Source: a virus
Strand: one strand, 5' to 3'
DNA: 64,000 bases
IMG/VR virus record: IMGVR_UViG_3300042526_000402
Span: 1-64,000 of that record
The translations under genes and the position numbers were made by a program. Under the pieces are notes generated by a model. That model worked only from the letters and a program-made list of their open reading frames with translations. It was not told where the DNA came from and searched no databases. Below, one piece after another: positions 46,097-55,133 of the stretch; the stretch's first letter is position 1, and each line of letters opens with the position of its first letter.

Positions 46097-46810
46097 ATGA
46101 AAGAAAAACTAGATTTAGACAAAATTGTAGACAAATTATATGAAGATTTGGTTCCTTCTGGATGGGCCAGAGTTTTGAGATCTTTTATGTATAGTTCTGA
46201 TTTCAAAAATATACTTCAAACACTTGCACAAGAAAGTGGAGCTGATAAAAGATTTACTCCACCTATCAAAGATGTATTCAGAGCTTTTAAAGAATGTCCT
46301 TATGATGAACTTAAAGTTGTAGTTGTAGGACAGGATCCTTATCCAAGCATTAACATTGCTGACGGTATTGCATTTAGCTGTAGTAAAACAATGAAGTTAC
46401 AACCAAGTTTAAAGTTTATGTTAGATGAAGTAAACAGGACTGTTTATAATGGAGAGTATATTAGTAATAGTCCGGATTTAACCAGATGGGCAAATCAAGG
46501 TATACTCATGCTTAATACAGCTCTCACAACTCAAATAAATAAAGTTGGTGTACATTATAATATATGGAAACCATTTTTAAATTATCTTTTTGATTTCTTA
46601 TCAAATTATAATAATGGATTGGTGTATATTTACATGGGGAAAGAAGCAAGTACTTGGGCAGATAGTCTTAATGACAATTGTTATAAGCTATTCTGTGCTC
46701 ACCCAGCATCTGCTATTTATAACAAATTCAGAAGTTGGGACTCTAAAGATGTATTTCCTACAGCACAAAAAATAGTACAAGAAAACTATAACTATTCAAT
46801 TATTTGGTAA
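46097..46810 (+). CDS. ung: Uracil-DNA glycosylase
   Basis: A 237-residue family 1 UDG. VVVVGQDPYPSINIADGIAF (about residues 73-92) holds the catalytic Asp motif GQDPYP, RWANQGILMLNTALTT the uracil-binding LLN(T) segment, and CAHPASAIY (about 205) the HPSP-like minor-groove loop with the catalytic His (here HPAS). It removes uracil from DNA. It starts the replication operon and its TAA overlaps the next ATG (TAATG). Confidence 0.9.
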   Translation: MKEKLDLDKIVDKLYEDLVPSGWARVLRSFMYSSDFKNILQTLAQESGADKRFTPPIKDVFRAFKECPYDELKVVVVGQDPYPSINIADGIAFSCSKTMKLQPSLKFMLDEVNRTVYNGEYISNSPDLTRWANQGILMLNTALTTQINKVGVHYNIWKPFLNYLFDFLSNYNNGLVYIYMGKEASTWADSLNDNCYKLFCAHPASAIYNKFRSWDSKDVFPTAQKIVQENYNYSIIW

Positions 46811-47397
46811 TGGAAGAAATATTTAACAGACTCATAGTTGCAGAGTTAATGCCTAATACATATTACATGCTCTACTGTTTAAAAGAGAAAGTAATACCTA
46901 ACAAATTTATCAATAAAGAACTAGAACTGAGTAGATTAAAAGCTAATGATTGGGTTACTCAAGATTTGGTTTTAACAGCAAAAAGTCTTATCTTTATTGA
47001 AGAAATCAACAGTTTCTTTAAGAAAACCAAGAAGAAAACTATAAGTGCATTGATGGGTGATTCATATATGGAAAGAATAAGTTTATACTTAGAGATCTTT
47101 CCAAATAGAAAACTTAACTCCGGTAAACCTGCCAGAGTAAATGCTAAAAACTTAGAGGCTCCTTTTAAATGGTTTTTTGAAACTTATGACTATGATTGGG
47201 AAACAATATTACAAGCAACAGAAAAATATGTATCTGAATATGAACTTAAAAGGTTTGAGTATATGAGAAATTCACAGTATTTTATCCGTAAACAAAATTT
47301 GGATAAATCTTTTGAGTCAGATCTGGCTACATACTGTGAACTATTCATATCTGGTGCAGATGAAGTTCCTACTTATTTTAGGGACAACATAGTGTGA
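46810..47397 (+). CDS. DnaB-associated unknown protein (helicase loader candidate)
   Basis: The ATG at 46,810 overlaps the UDG stop. The 195-residue product has SGKPARVNAKNLEAPFKWFF, YDYDWETILQATEKYVSEYE and MRNSQYFIRKQN, a set I recall from proteins encoded directly before DnaB in Bacteroidota phages. That position suggests a helicase loader or primosome protein, like T4 gp59 or the DnaB loaders. No known loader fold is visible. Confidence 0.55.
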   Translation: MEEIFNRLIVAELMPNTYYMLYCLKEKVIPNKFINKELELSRLKANDWVTQDLVLTAKSLIFIEEINSFFKKTKKKTISALMGDSYMERISLYLEIFPNRKLNSGKPARVNAKNLEAPFKWFFETYDYDWETILQATEKYVSEYELKRFEYMRNSQYFIRKQNLDKSFESDLATYCELFISGADEVPTYFRDNIV

Positions 47398-47417
47398 TCA
47401 ATTTTTAAAATCCACAT

Positions 47418-48425
47418 ATGTCAAATTTATTTAATGGAGCAAGACCTTTACTACCTGTTAGTGAAAGGCAGTCAGTAGAAAAAGCTATCTATAAAATTAG
47501 AGCTAGGAGACAGGGTACATTAAAATCCCTAAAGAGTGCTTGGCCTAAATTTAATGATGCTTTCTGTGATGGTCTTGAATGGAGAACAATTACCGTGGTT
47601 GGTGCCAGACCTGGAACAGGTAAAACTTTATTTATGGAACAACTAATTAGCGATATAATTGCTAATAACAGTGATCAATATTTTAGAGTTTTGAAGTTTC
47701 AGATGGAGATGGTAGATGAAACCAGCGGTGTTAGAAAACTAAGTCTGATTACAAGTGCTGATTACAACACATTAATGAGTAAAGACGGCAAACAAGTAGA
47801 TAAGAGAATCTATGATGAATGTGTTAAGTATTACCAAAGTATGCAAGCAACAGACAGAATTAATGTTGTCTATGATGCTTGTACAGTAGATGAGATGTGT
47901 GCTACTATACACTATGAGATGGATAAGTACAAAAATGAAGATGGTACTTATAATAACATGCTTGTTGGTATAGATCACTCAGCTTTATTTAAAGTTGGTA
48001 AAGGACAGAAAGACAAATTTGAAATGCTAGGAAGCTTAGGTGAGGCTCTCACTATGATGAAAAAGAAATATCCTATAGCATTCATTGTCTTGAGTCAGCT
48101 AAACAGAAACATAGATGATCCTAAAAGACAAGAAGAAGGTGTTTATGGAAATTATGTGTTAGATTCTGATATTTATGGGTCTGATGCTTTACTACAACAT
48201 GCGGATGTGGTAATGGGTATTAATAAACCTTCTGTAAGAAAGATTAGGTTGTATGGTCCGGAAAAATTTATTATTGCGGATGAAGACATCTTAGTGTTTC
48301 ATTTCCTTAAATCAAGGAATGGTACCACTAGGATAAGCTTCTTCAGACTTGATAGAACTTTGATGAGGATTATAGAAGTACCAACACCTCCCACCGCAGT
48401 TAAACCAAAAATTTCAACAACATGA
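47418..48425 (+). CDS. dnaB: Replicative DNA helicase, DnaB-like
   Basis: A 335-residue RecA-fold helicase lacking most of the N-terminal DnaB domain. Walker A TVVGARPGTGKTLFMEQL (about residues 56-73), an acidic beta-strand with MLVGIDHSALF (Walker B) and AFIVLSQLNRNIDD (DnaB motif 3/4) are clear; the arginine finger region HFLKSRNG follows. It unwinds the fork ahead of the family B polymerase. It overlaps the next gene in ATGA form. Confidence 0.88.
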   Translation: MSNLFNGARPLLPVSERQSVEKAIYKIRARRQGTLKSLKSAWPKFNDAFCDGLEWRTITVVGARPGTGKTLFMEQLISDIIANNSDQYFRVLKFQMEMVDETSGVRKLSLITSADYNTLMSKDGKQVDKRIYDECVKYYQSMQATDRINVVYDACTVDEMCATIHYEMDKYKNEDGTYNNMLVGIDHSALFKVGKGQKDKFEMLGSLGEALTMMKKKYPIAFIVLSQLNRNIDDPKRQEEGVYGNYVLDSDIYGSDALLQHADVVMGINKPSVRKIRLYGPEKFIIADEDILVFHFLKSRNGTTRISFFRLDRTLMRIIEVPTPPTAVKPKISTT

Positions 48426-49117
48426 GTGTAACAACAGTAAGAAAAACAAGAGAGAAAGAATTCTATGTGAATCACATAGAAACTTTTAAGAAAGTAGGTG
48501 AGTCTGATCCTGCATTCTTGATTAAAACTGCCTTTTTTCAAAAAGGTAAGTATGGTAGACAAGTACAATTTTTTGAGTCTGAATTAAATAAGGGTCAAGA
48601 TTTGTATGTAGAGTTTTATGACAATGTAACTGATAACTCTGGTACAGTTGTAGATGTAAAACCATTCTATGAAAACAGACAATTGTTTAGATATAGGTAT
48701 AATCCTTTCTATTCAGAAGAATATGATAAAAAAAGTGGTGTATCTTCTGCAGGATCTGACTATTCATTATTTACAGTTCCATTACAAGAATTATTAGCTG
48801 TTAATCCTGACGGAAGCACACTTAGCTATGGTTTGTTTGAGAAAAGACTTGCTGAGATTGAAGAGAAGAAGAAAAGTTCTGACTTTGATATAGATTTACC
48901 AAGACTACAGAATTCTTTAGTTAACAACAATGATTTTCCTGATTTTACAGAAGAATTGAAACCAAAAACTAATAATTCTGTGTCAGAGATTAAATCTATT
49001 CCTAGCATTCCAGATGTATTATATTCTGAAATGACTATTGCAGATTATGCAGCAATTATATGGAAAAAACCTGTAAGCAACAGACAGTGGTTAAATGAAT
49101 TAATTACAAAACAATGA
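48422..49117 (+). CDS. Unknown replication-operon protein (231 aa)
   Basis: A 231-residue protein. The first 140 residues are beta-rich with YGRQVQFFESELNKGQDLYV; the rest is acidic and disordered with a final helical SNRQWLNELITKQ. It lies between DnaB and the Sak4-like ATPase and overlaps both by four bases. It could be an accessory or annealing factor; not recognised. Confidence 0.6.
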   Translation: MSVTTVRKTREKEFYVNHIETFKKVGESDPAFLIKTAFFQKGKYGRQVQFFESELNKGQDLYVEFYDNVTDNSGTVVDVKPFYENRQLFRYRYNPFYSEEYDKKSGVSSAGSDYSLFTVPLQELLAVNPDGSTLSYGLFEKRLAEIEEKKKSSDFDIDLPRLQNSLVNNNDFPDFTEELKPKTNNSVSEIKSIPSIPDVLYSEMTIADYAAIIWKKPVSNRQWLNELITKQ

Positions 49118-49833
49118 GTATAGTACTTCCAACTACAAAGGTAAAGGCTCAGAGAGCTAATCCTAAAAGATTGGTTATCTATTCAAAACCTAAAACAGGT
49201 AAAACTACTTGTTATGCAGGTCTTGAAAATAATCTTATCTTAGATTTAGAACATGGTGCAGATTTTATTGAAGCATTGAAAGTTCCAATTACTAGTTTAC
49301 AAGAGTTATTGGATACTGGTAAAGCAATTAGAGAAGCTAACAAACCTTACAAGTACATTACTATTGATACTGTAACAGCATTAGAAGAAATGATTCATCC
49401 GCTTGCAATAAAATTATACAAACAAACACCAATGGGTAAAAATTTTGATGGAGATACTGTCACTACTTTACCAAATGGTGCAGGATATTTGTATATTCGC
49501 CAAGCTTTTTTCCAAGTGCTGGATTTTGTAGATACCTTAGCTGATCATGTAATCCTATCAGGACACATTAAAGATAAGCAAGTTGATGACAAAGGTGAAA
49601 TGGTTATGGCAGCTAATATAGATTTGACAGGTAAAATCAAATCTTTAGTGTGTGCTAATGCTGATGCAATTGGTTACATGTACAGAAAAGGTTCTAAAAC
49701 TATACTAAGTTTTAAAACTAATGATGAAGTAACTTGTGGTGCAAGACCAGATCACTTGAGAAATCAAGAAATAGTGATTGCTGATTCTAGTGAAGGACAA
49801 TTGAATGTGTCTTGGAATGAAGTATATATTTAA
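49114..49833 (+). CDS. Sak4-like RecA-family recombination ATPase
   Basis: A 239-residue single-domain RecA-type ATPase. Walker A is VIYSKPKTGKTTCYAG (about residues 19-34), Walker B is YKYITIDTVTALEE (about 84), and a LSGHIKDKQV strand resembles motif 3. The family (Sak4/AAA-type ERF-like) acts in annealing-based phage recombination and usually pairs with a phage SSB, which is likely the next gene. Size fits the family. Confidence 0.75.
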   Translation: MSIVLPTTKVKAQRANPKRLVIYSKPKTGKTTCYAGLENNLILDLEHGADFIEALKVPITSLQELLDTGKAIREANKPYKYITIDTVTALEEMIHPLAIKLYKQTPMGKNFDGDTVTTLPNGAGYLYIRQAFFQVLDFVDTLADHVILSGHIKDKQVDDKGEMVMAANIDLTGKIKSLVCANADAIGYMYRKGSKTILSFKTNDEVTCGARPDHLRNQEIVIADSSEGQLNVSWNEVYI

Positions 49834-49869
49834 AAAAATAAGTTTAACAATTAAAAAAGTAAAAAAAAG

Positions 49870-50553
49870 ATGGCTTTAAGTACAACTGATTTAGGAACAG
49901 GCTCCGGGATGCCTAAAACAATTACACCAGGTAATCATGTTTTAAAAATTAATTCTATTACATTAGAAGATTTCTCATTTATTGAAGGTGCATACCACTT
50001 GATGTTAAATGTAGAAACACCACCTATTGCTGATTATGAAGGTTTTATGATTGACAAAGATGATGAAAGCAAGGGTCGTTATGCAGGTCAAATTGGTAGA
50101 GTGAAAGCAAGCCAATATGCATTTGCTGATGGTGAGACTAAAACTGGTGTTAAGATTCAAAGAAATAGATCTATCATGATTTTCTTGAAAAACTTAGCAC
50201 ATACATATGGTGCTGATGAATGGTTTGTAGCACAAGATAACAAGTTTGATACTATTGAAGACTTTGTTAAAAACTTCAGTGAAAATGCTCCAATCAAAGA
50301 CACATATCTTAAATGGTGTGTAGGTGGTAAAGAATATATGGGTAAGACTGGTTATACTAACTATGACATGTATTTACCAAAAAGTGAAGGTAATAAGTAT
50401 GCTTATGGTAATGTTGAAAATGGTAATATTGTTGAGTATAATGAGGCTAAACACCTTAAAAAGCTTGAAGTAGTTGAGAAAAAAGAATTTGGAACACAAG
50501 AAGATGATTTTTCTATTCCAAGTAAGAATGCTGCTGACTTTAGCTTAGATTAA
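49870..50553 (+). CDS. Probable single-strand-binding protein
   Basis: A 227-residue protein: KTITPGNHVLKINSITLEDF with HLMLNVETPPI (an OB-like first half), FLKNLAHTYGADEWF in the middle, and an acidic C-terminus (EFGTQEDDFSIPSKNAADFS). Its place after the Sak4-like ATPase and its layout match SSB partners of Sak4 in Bacteroidota phages (DUF669-like). A strong terminator follows, so the transcript ends here. Confidence 0.6.
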   Translation: MALSTTDLGTGSGMPKTITPGNHVLKINSITLEDFSFIEGAYHLMLNVETPPIADYEGFMIDKDDESKGRYAGQIGRVKASQYAFADGETKTGVKIQRNRSIMIFLKNLAHTYGADEWFVAQDNKFDTIEDFVKNFSENAPIKDTYLKWCVGGKEYMGKTGYTNYDMYLPKSEGNKYAYGNVENGNIVEYNEAKHLKKLEVVEKKEFGTQEDDFSIPSKNAADFSLD

Positions 50554-50571
50554 AAGTAATTAACTTTTGAG

Positions 50572-50598
50572 AAAGGGGGTCTCAGTGCTCCCTTTTTT
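50572..50598 (+). terminator. Terminator after SSB candidate
   Basis: AAAGGGGG pairs with CTCCCTTT (one G-U pair; 50,572-50,594), followed by TTTT. Confidence 0.75.
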
Positions 50599-50616
50599 AT
50601 TCTAAAATAAATTGTT

Positions 50617-51591
50617 ATGATTTCTACTAAAGCAATTATATATGATTTGAATCAGGTTCCTACAGAATGGCCTTTTGAATTTTATCTTAATCTTCCAGAA
50701 AAACTCACTGGACAAGATGTTAAAATCAAATCAGTATTTTCTGCAGAAAAAACACCTTCATTTTGTATATATTCAGATAAAATGGGTAAATACAGGTTTA
50801 AGGATTTCTCTACTGGTAAATCTGGTGATACAATTGATTTTGTGTTGCACTATTATAATCTAGAGTCTAGAGGTATTGCTGTAAGAAAGATAATGGATGA
50901 TTATTCTGATTATGTTTCAAGAAATGATATAACTCCCAGGGAATATAAACCAGAGAGTAGATATGAAGTTTCTGATTATGAAATCAGACACTGGAATAAT
51001 CTTGATCAAGATTTTTGGTTAAGCTATAAGATAGGTTCTAAAGTATTAGACAAACACAATGTTCAACCACTGAAGTATTTTATACTTAGTAAAAGTGATC
51101 AAGATGGTGCTATAAAAGAGCTCCGGTTTGAAAATAACTATACATATGGTTATTTCAAAAATGATGGTACACTATATAAAATCTATCAACCTAAAAATAA
51201 GGTCAGCAAGTTTATTAAAGTTTCTGATTATATTCAGGGTTCTGAACAAATTACTTTTGAAAGCAAGTATCTAATAATTACAAAATCTTTAAAAGATATC
51301 ATGTCTTTCAAAACTCTTGGGATTGGTAATGTAGAAACAATTGCACCAGATAGTGAGAATTCAATGATTGCAGAAAATATTATGAAGAAGTATATCCAAA
51401 AATATGCTAAGATTATATTAATTTTTGACAATGATGAGCCCGGTATTGAAGCAGCTAAAACTTACAAGAAAAGATATGGTTTTGATTATGTGGTTCTACC
51501 ATTTGAGAAAGATATATCTGATACTGTAAAAGCAAGAGGTATTCAAGAAACAAGAAACATAGTATTCAAATCAATAAAAGCACTATTATGA
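50617..51591 (+). CDS. DnaG-like primase (TOPRIM, no CHC2 zinc finger)
   Basis: A 324-residue primase-like protein. The first 110 residues keep the shape of the DnaG N-terminal domain (SVFSAEKTPSFCIYSDKMGK, RFKDFSTGKSGDTIDFVLHY) but lack the CHC2 cysteines. The TOPRIM part has LIITKSLKDIMSFKTLGI (Glu replaced by Lys at the usual catalytic E) and IILIFDNDEPGIEAAKTYKK with the DxDxxG motif, then VVLPFEKDISD. It lays RNA primers on the lagging strand. The loss of zinc ligands is common in phage primases. Confidence 0.8.
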   Translation: MISTKAIIYDLNQVPTEWPFEFYLNLPEKLTGQDVKIKSVFSAEKTPSFCIYSDKMGKYRFKDFSTGKSGDTIDFVLHYYNLESRGIAVRKIMDDYSDYVSRNDITPREYKPESRYEVSDYEIRHWNNLDQDFWLSYKIGSKVLDKHNVQPLKYFILSKSDQDGAIKELRFENNYTYGYFKNDGTLYKIYQPKNKVSKFIKVSDYIQGSEQITFESKYLIITKSLKDIMSFKTLGIGNVETIAPDSENSMIAENIMKKYIQKYAKIILIFDNDEPGIEAAKTYKKRYGFDYVVLPFEKDISDTVKARGIQETRNIVFKSIKALL

Positions 51592-52028
51592 GTAAACCAA
51601 TAGATTTTTGGACATATAAAGGAAAAGTATTTAAAGAATCTGATATCCCAGAAGGAGCTATTGGCTTTATTTATCTTATGACAGCTATAATAGATGGTAA
51701 GTCTGTTTCTTATATAGGCAAGAAGAATTTTTTTGCTAATATAAAAAGACCGTTAGGTAAGAAAGCTTTGGCTATGAGTACTGATAAGAGACTTAAAAAG
51801 TATACTAGAGTTCTTAGACCAGATTTTCTTAATTATTATAGCTCTAATAAAATACTGAAAGAAGCGCACAAAATGGGTGTAAATATTAAAAGAGAAATTC
51901 TTAGAATATGTTACTCAAGTACTGAGCTTACTTATCAGGAAACAAAACATCACTTTGTACATGAAGTGTTAGAAAAAGAAGAGTTTCTTAATGGAAACAT
52001 CTTAGGTAGATTCTATAAAGTAAAATAG
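51588..52028 (+). CDS. GIY-YIG-like endonuclease candidate
   Basis: A 146-residue protein: GFIYLMTAIIDGKSVSYIGK (the usual first strand pair and Y-x-G-K) then LNYYSSNKILKEA and REILRICYSSTELTYQETKH. This resembles small phage endonucleases where the GIY is degenerate (GFIYL...SYIGK) and the later Arg/Glu follow. It overlaps the primase gene in ATGA form. It could be a mobile endonuclease-derived or resolvase-like gene. Catalytic integrity is uncertain. Confidence 0.5.
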   Translation: MSKPIDFWTYKGKVFKESDIPEGAIGFIYLMTAIIDGKSVSYIGKKNFFANIKRPLGKKALAMSTDKRLKKYTRVLRPDFLNYYSSNKILKEAHKMGVNIKREILRICYSSTELTYQETKHHFVHEVLEKEEFLNGNILGRFYKVK

Positions 52029-52030
52029 TT

Positions 52031-52123
52031 ATGAAAACACTTAAACGCATTTACAGGTATTTAGCTTTTATTGAAAAGCATGTTAAAAAATGTAGAGAGA
52101 AGTCTCTATTTGGTAAAATGTAA
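52031..52123 (+). CDS. Small basic peptide (30 aa)
   Basis: The ATG at 52,031, two bases after the previous stop, opens a 30-codon basic frame (MKTLKRIYRYLAFIEKHVKK, with a final CREKSLFGKM) ending in TAA at 52,123, 12 bases before the next ATG. Spacing supports it. Function unknown. Confidence 0.45.
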   Translation: MKTLKRIYRYLAFIEKHVKKCREKSLFGKM

Positions 52124-52134
52124 AAAAAAGACTG

Positions 52135-52539
52135 ATGGAAAAAGTAAAATTTGGAAAAGAAGAATGCAAGAATCTGATTGCAATGATTAATTCTTCTGAT
52201 GAAAGTAATTCAAATTTAGCACATACAATTATTGATTCTTTAGACATTAATGATAACCTATTCTGGATTTTTATGGTTTTTATCTTTTCTGGTAAAGATG
52301 AAACCTATTGGGAAAAAAATAAATTTTATGATGCTTTAAATCTAGAATTAGGATTTAATTTTTCTCTTTGTTTTAAGGATAAACAAAAAGTACTCAATGT
52401 TATAGAATACTTCATAGTATGTCCTGACCACACTGAGTGTATAACTTTTTATTTTGAAATGTATGTAGAAGTTGTAAAAACTAAACTTGAAAAATTTGGT
52501 TTTGAATTTGAAGGAAATCTAAAAATAGTAAAAAAGTAA
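52135..52539 (+). CDS. Unknown protein (134 aa)
   Basis: A 134-residue acidic helical protein (MEKVKFGKEECKNLIAMINS, then DNLFWIFMVFIFSGKDETYW). No domain recognised. It precedes the metallopeptidase/VWA gene by six bases. Confidence 0.6.
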   Translation: MEKVKFGKEECKNLIAMINSSDESNSNLAHTIIDSLDINDNLFWIFMVFIFSGKDETYWEKNKFYDALNLELGFNFSLCFKDKQKVLNVIEYFIVCPDHTECITFYFEMYVEVVKTKLEKFGFEFEGNLKIVKK

Positions 52540-52545
52540 GAGTTT

Positions 52546-53853
52546 ATGAATAAAGTAGATTTACTAAGCAAGGCCAGTAAGGACATAATGCTTAAAGAGC
52601 CCTATTATGGGTATTTTCTAATCCAGCTAAATAAGCATTGGAGAAATGACATTCCTACAGCAGGAGTTAGTAAGAATGGAATAAACTACCAGTTAGCAAT
52701 TAATGAGACTTTCTGGTGTGGATTGACTGATTTAAATAGATTAGGTTTGTTAAAACATGAGCTATTACACATTGCATTTGGACACTTAACAGCATATCAT
52801 AATTTTGCTGATAAGAGAATGGCCAACATTGCAATGGATATGGAAATTAACCAGTATATAGAAAATGACTGGTTACCGGGTGGAGAATATACTACAGAAG
52901 AATTTACACTGTTGAAAGATGCTGTAATGACTGAGTATAAAAAAGCAAAAGATAATAATGCTACACCAGAGGAACTAAAAGAAATTGAATCTAAGATACC
53001 TTGCAGAGGTATAATGATTGATGATTATCATGAGTTGAATCTTGATACAAAGGCAGGTACTAAATACTACTATAAGAAGCTGAAAGAGGCTCAGGAGCAG
53101 AAGGAACAAACTGGTACTTCAGGTTCAGAAGCTATGGATCAATTGCTTGACCAAATGGAACAAGGAATGAGTCCAGGTGATGATCATGGTACATGGGAAG
53201 AGTTTGACGGCATAAGTGAAACAGAACAAAAACTTATGGAAGGTCAAATTCAAAGAATTCTCACCGAAGCTAAAGACCAGACTGAAAAGAAAAGAGGTCA
53301 TGTTCCTGGTGAAATGTCCAGTCTTATTAAAGTAGAAGAATTTGTAAAACCAAAATTTGATTGGAGAGGTTATGTAAGAAGATTTACTGGTACAAGTACA
53401 AAAGTATTTACCAAGAAACTTCAAAGAAAGGAAAACAGAAGATTTCCGGCTTTTCCAGGTCTAAAAATTAAAATGCGTCAGCACATCTTGTTAGCTATTG
53501 ATACTTCAGGTTCAGTAAGTGATTCAGAGCTAAAAGAGTTTATGAATGAGATTCATCACATTTATAAAACAGGTGTTGATATTACTATTATCCAATGTGA
53601 TACAAAAATCAACAGTATTGAGCCCTATAAAGGCAAGAATGATTTGAATGTTGTTGGTAGAGGTGGGACTGAATTTGATCCCGTCCTAGAGTATTATGAT
53701 GCAAACATCAGAAAGTTTACAAGTTTAATATACTTTACTGATGGTGAGTGTTATACAAGTATAAAGCCAAAAGGCAAAATATTGTGGGTATTATCTGAAA
53801 GATCAGATATGAATGATAAATTACCAGGCAAAATTATTAAGTTAGAGTTATAA
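52546..53853 (+). CDS. DUF2201-type metallopeptidase/VWA protein
   Basis: A 435-residue protein of two parts. Residues 1-120 form a putative metallopeptidase domain with GLLKHELLHIAFGHL (HExxH, about residue 71) and later MDMEINQYIE. Residues 300-420 form a VWA-like domain with LLAIDTSGSVSD (MIDAS D-x-S-x-S, about 323), a GGTEFDPV segment and IYFTDGECYT. A helical region joins them. The next gene encodes a MoxR-like AAA+ ATPase; such pairs act as chaperone or remodelling systems. The VWA part may recruit the metal-bound client. Confidence 0.85.
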   Translation: MNKVDLLSKASKDIMLKEPYYGYFLIQLNKHWRNDIPTAGVSKNGINYQLAINETFWCGLTDLNRLGLLKHELLHIAFGHLTAYHNFADKRMANIAMDMEINQYIENDWLPGGEYTTEEFTLLKDAVMTEYKKAKDNNATPEELKEIESKIPCRGIMIDDYHELNLDTKAGTKYYYKKLKEAQEQKEQTGTSGSEAMDQLLDQMEQGMSPGDDHGTWEEFDGISETEQKLMEGQIQRILTEAKDQTEKKRGHVPGEMSSLIKVEEFVKPKFDWRGYVRRFTGTSTKVFTKKLQRKENRRFPAFPGLKIKMRQHILLAIDTSGSVSDSELKEFMNEIHHIYKTGVDITIIQCDTKINSIEPYKGKNDLNVVGRGGTEFDPVLEYYDANIRKFTSLIYFTDGECYTSIKPKGKILWVLSERSDMNDKLPGKIIKLEL

Positions 53854-53872
53854 AAAATTAAAAAAGAAAGTT

Positions 53873-55042
53873 ATGAGTCAAGTTCAATTAAATTTAGATG
53901 AGTTAAAAGATTTTATAAAGTATATGGTTACTAATAACCAACATATACAAGCTAATGGTAAAGTTCCTGTAGCAGTGAATATAGAGGGTGATGCTGGTTT
54001 GGGTAAAACTTCATCAGTAAAACAATTAGCTTCAGAGCTTAACATGGATATGATCAGACTAAACTTAGCAGAGTTTGAGGAATTAGGTGACCTAGTAGGT
54101 TTTCCTGTAAAAGAATTTGAGATTTCAAATGCAGAAGGTAAGACTACCTGGATTAATGAGCATCAGATTGATGCAGCAATGAAGAAAGGTTACAAAGTAA
54201 TCAATAAGAGAATGGCTCATGCTGCTCCTGAATGGATTCAAGGTAGAGGTGAAGGTGGATTCTTAATCTTAGATGACTATACCAGAGCTGACCACAGATT
54301 TATGCAAGCTACCATGACTCTTATTGATGAGCAAGCATATGCTTCTTGGAAATTACCAAAGAACTGGCATATCTTATTGACAACTAATCCAGACAATGGT
54401 GATTATAATGTAACTTCTTTAGATGTTGCTCAGAAGACAAGATTTATCTCTACAGAAGTAAAATTTGATGCTAACATCTGGGCTAAGTGGGCAGAGAAGT
54501 CTAATATTGACAGTAGATGTATTAACTTTTTATTGATGAATCCAGAATTAGTTTCTCAAAGAATTAATCCAAGGATGATTACTACTTTCTTTAACTCTAT
54601 CAGTTCTATTCAAGATTTTTCTAAGAACTTACCAATTATTCAAATGATTGGTGAAGGTTCTGTAGGTCCTGACTTTGCATCTATGTTTACTATGTTTATT
54701 AATAACAAACTAGATAAGATTATTGGTCCTAAAGATATCTTTGAAAAAGATGAGCAGTATGTGTTAAATACACTTAAATCTGCTATAGGAGAAGGTGATG
54801 ACTTCCGAGCTGATTTATCTAGTGTAGTTGCAACAAGAGTTGTTAACTATGGTTTAACATTTGCTGAGAAAAATACCATTACTCAACCAATGATTCAAAG
54901 AATTATAAAACTTACTACTGAATGTGATTCTTTCACTGATGACTTGAGATACTATGTCATCAAAGAGTTAATCAATGGTAACAAGGTTAAATTTGCTTCA
55001 TTGATGATGAATGCTAATGTAGTAAAGATGTCAGTAAAATAA
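53873..55042 (+). CDS. MoxR-like AAA+ ATPase
   Basis: A 389-residue AAA+ protein. Walker A NIEGDAGLGKTSSV (about residues 36-49), Walker B GFLILDDYTRADHRFM (about 134, with D-D), sensor 1 LLTTNPDNGDYN (about 165) and a C-terminal lid region (QRINPRMITTFFN) fit the MoxR group. It is encoded 20 bases after its VWA partner and before a terminator. It probably assembles or remodels protein complexes with that partner; a role in replication or in host metabolic takeover is open. Confidence 0.85.
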   Translation: MSQVQLNLDELKDFIKYMVTNNQHIQANGKVPVAVNIEGDAGLGKTSSVKQLASELNMDMIRLNLAEFEELGDLVGFPVKEFEISNAEGKTTWINEHQIDAAMKKGYKVINKRMAHAAPEWIQGRGEGGFLILDDYTRADHRFMQATMTLIDEQAYASWKLPKNWHILLTTNPDNGDYNVTSLDVAQKTRFISTEVKFDANIWAKWAEKSNIDSRCINFLLMNPELVSQRINPRMITTFFNSISSIQDFSKNLPIIQMIGEGSVGPDFASMFTMFINNKLDKIIGPKDIFEKDEQYVLNTLKSAIGEGDDFRADLSSVVATRVVNYGLTFAEKNTITQPMIQRIIKLTTECDSFTDDLRYYVIKELINGNKVKFASLMMNANVVKMSVK

Positions 55043-55092
55043 ACAGGACTAACCAGTTCCCTGTAAACACAAGTAACTTAATTATTAACTAT

Positions 55093-55124
55093 GATAGGGG
55101 TGGATTACATCCCTATCTTTTTAT
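55093..55124 (+). terminator. Terminator after MoxR-like gene
   Basis: GATAGGG (55,093-55,099) pairs with CCCTATC (55,111-55,117), followed by TTTTTAT. Confidence 0.85.
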
Positions 55125-55133
55125 GTTTAAAAA

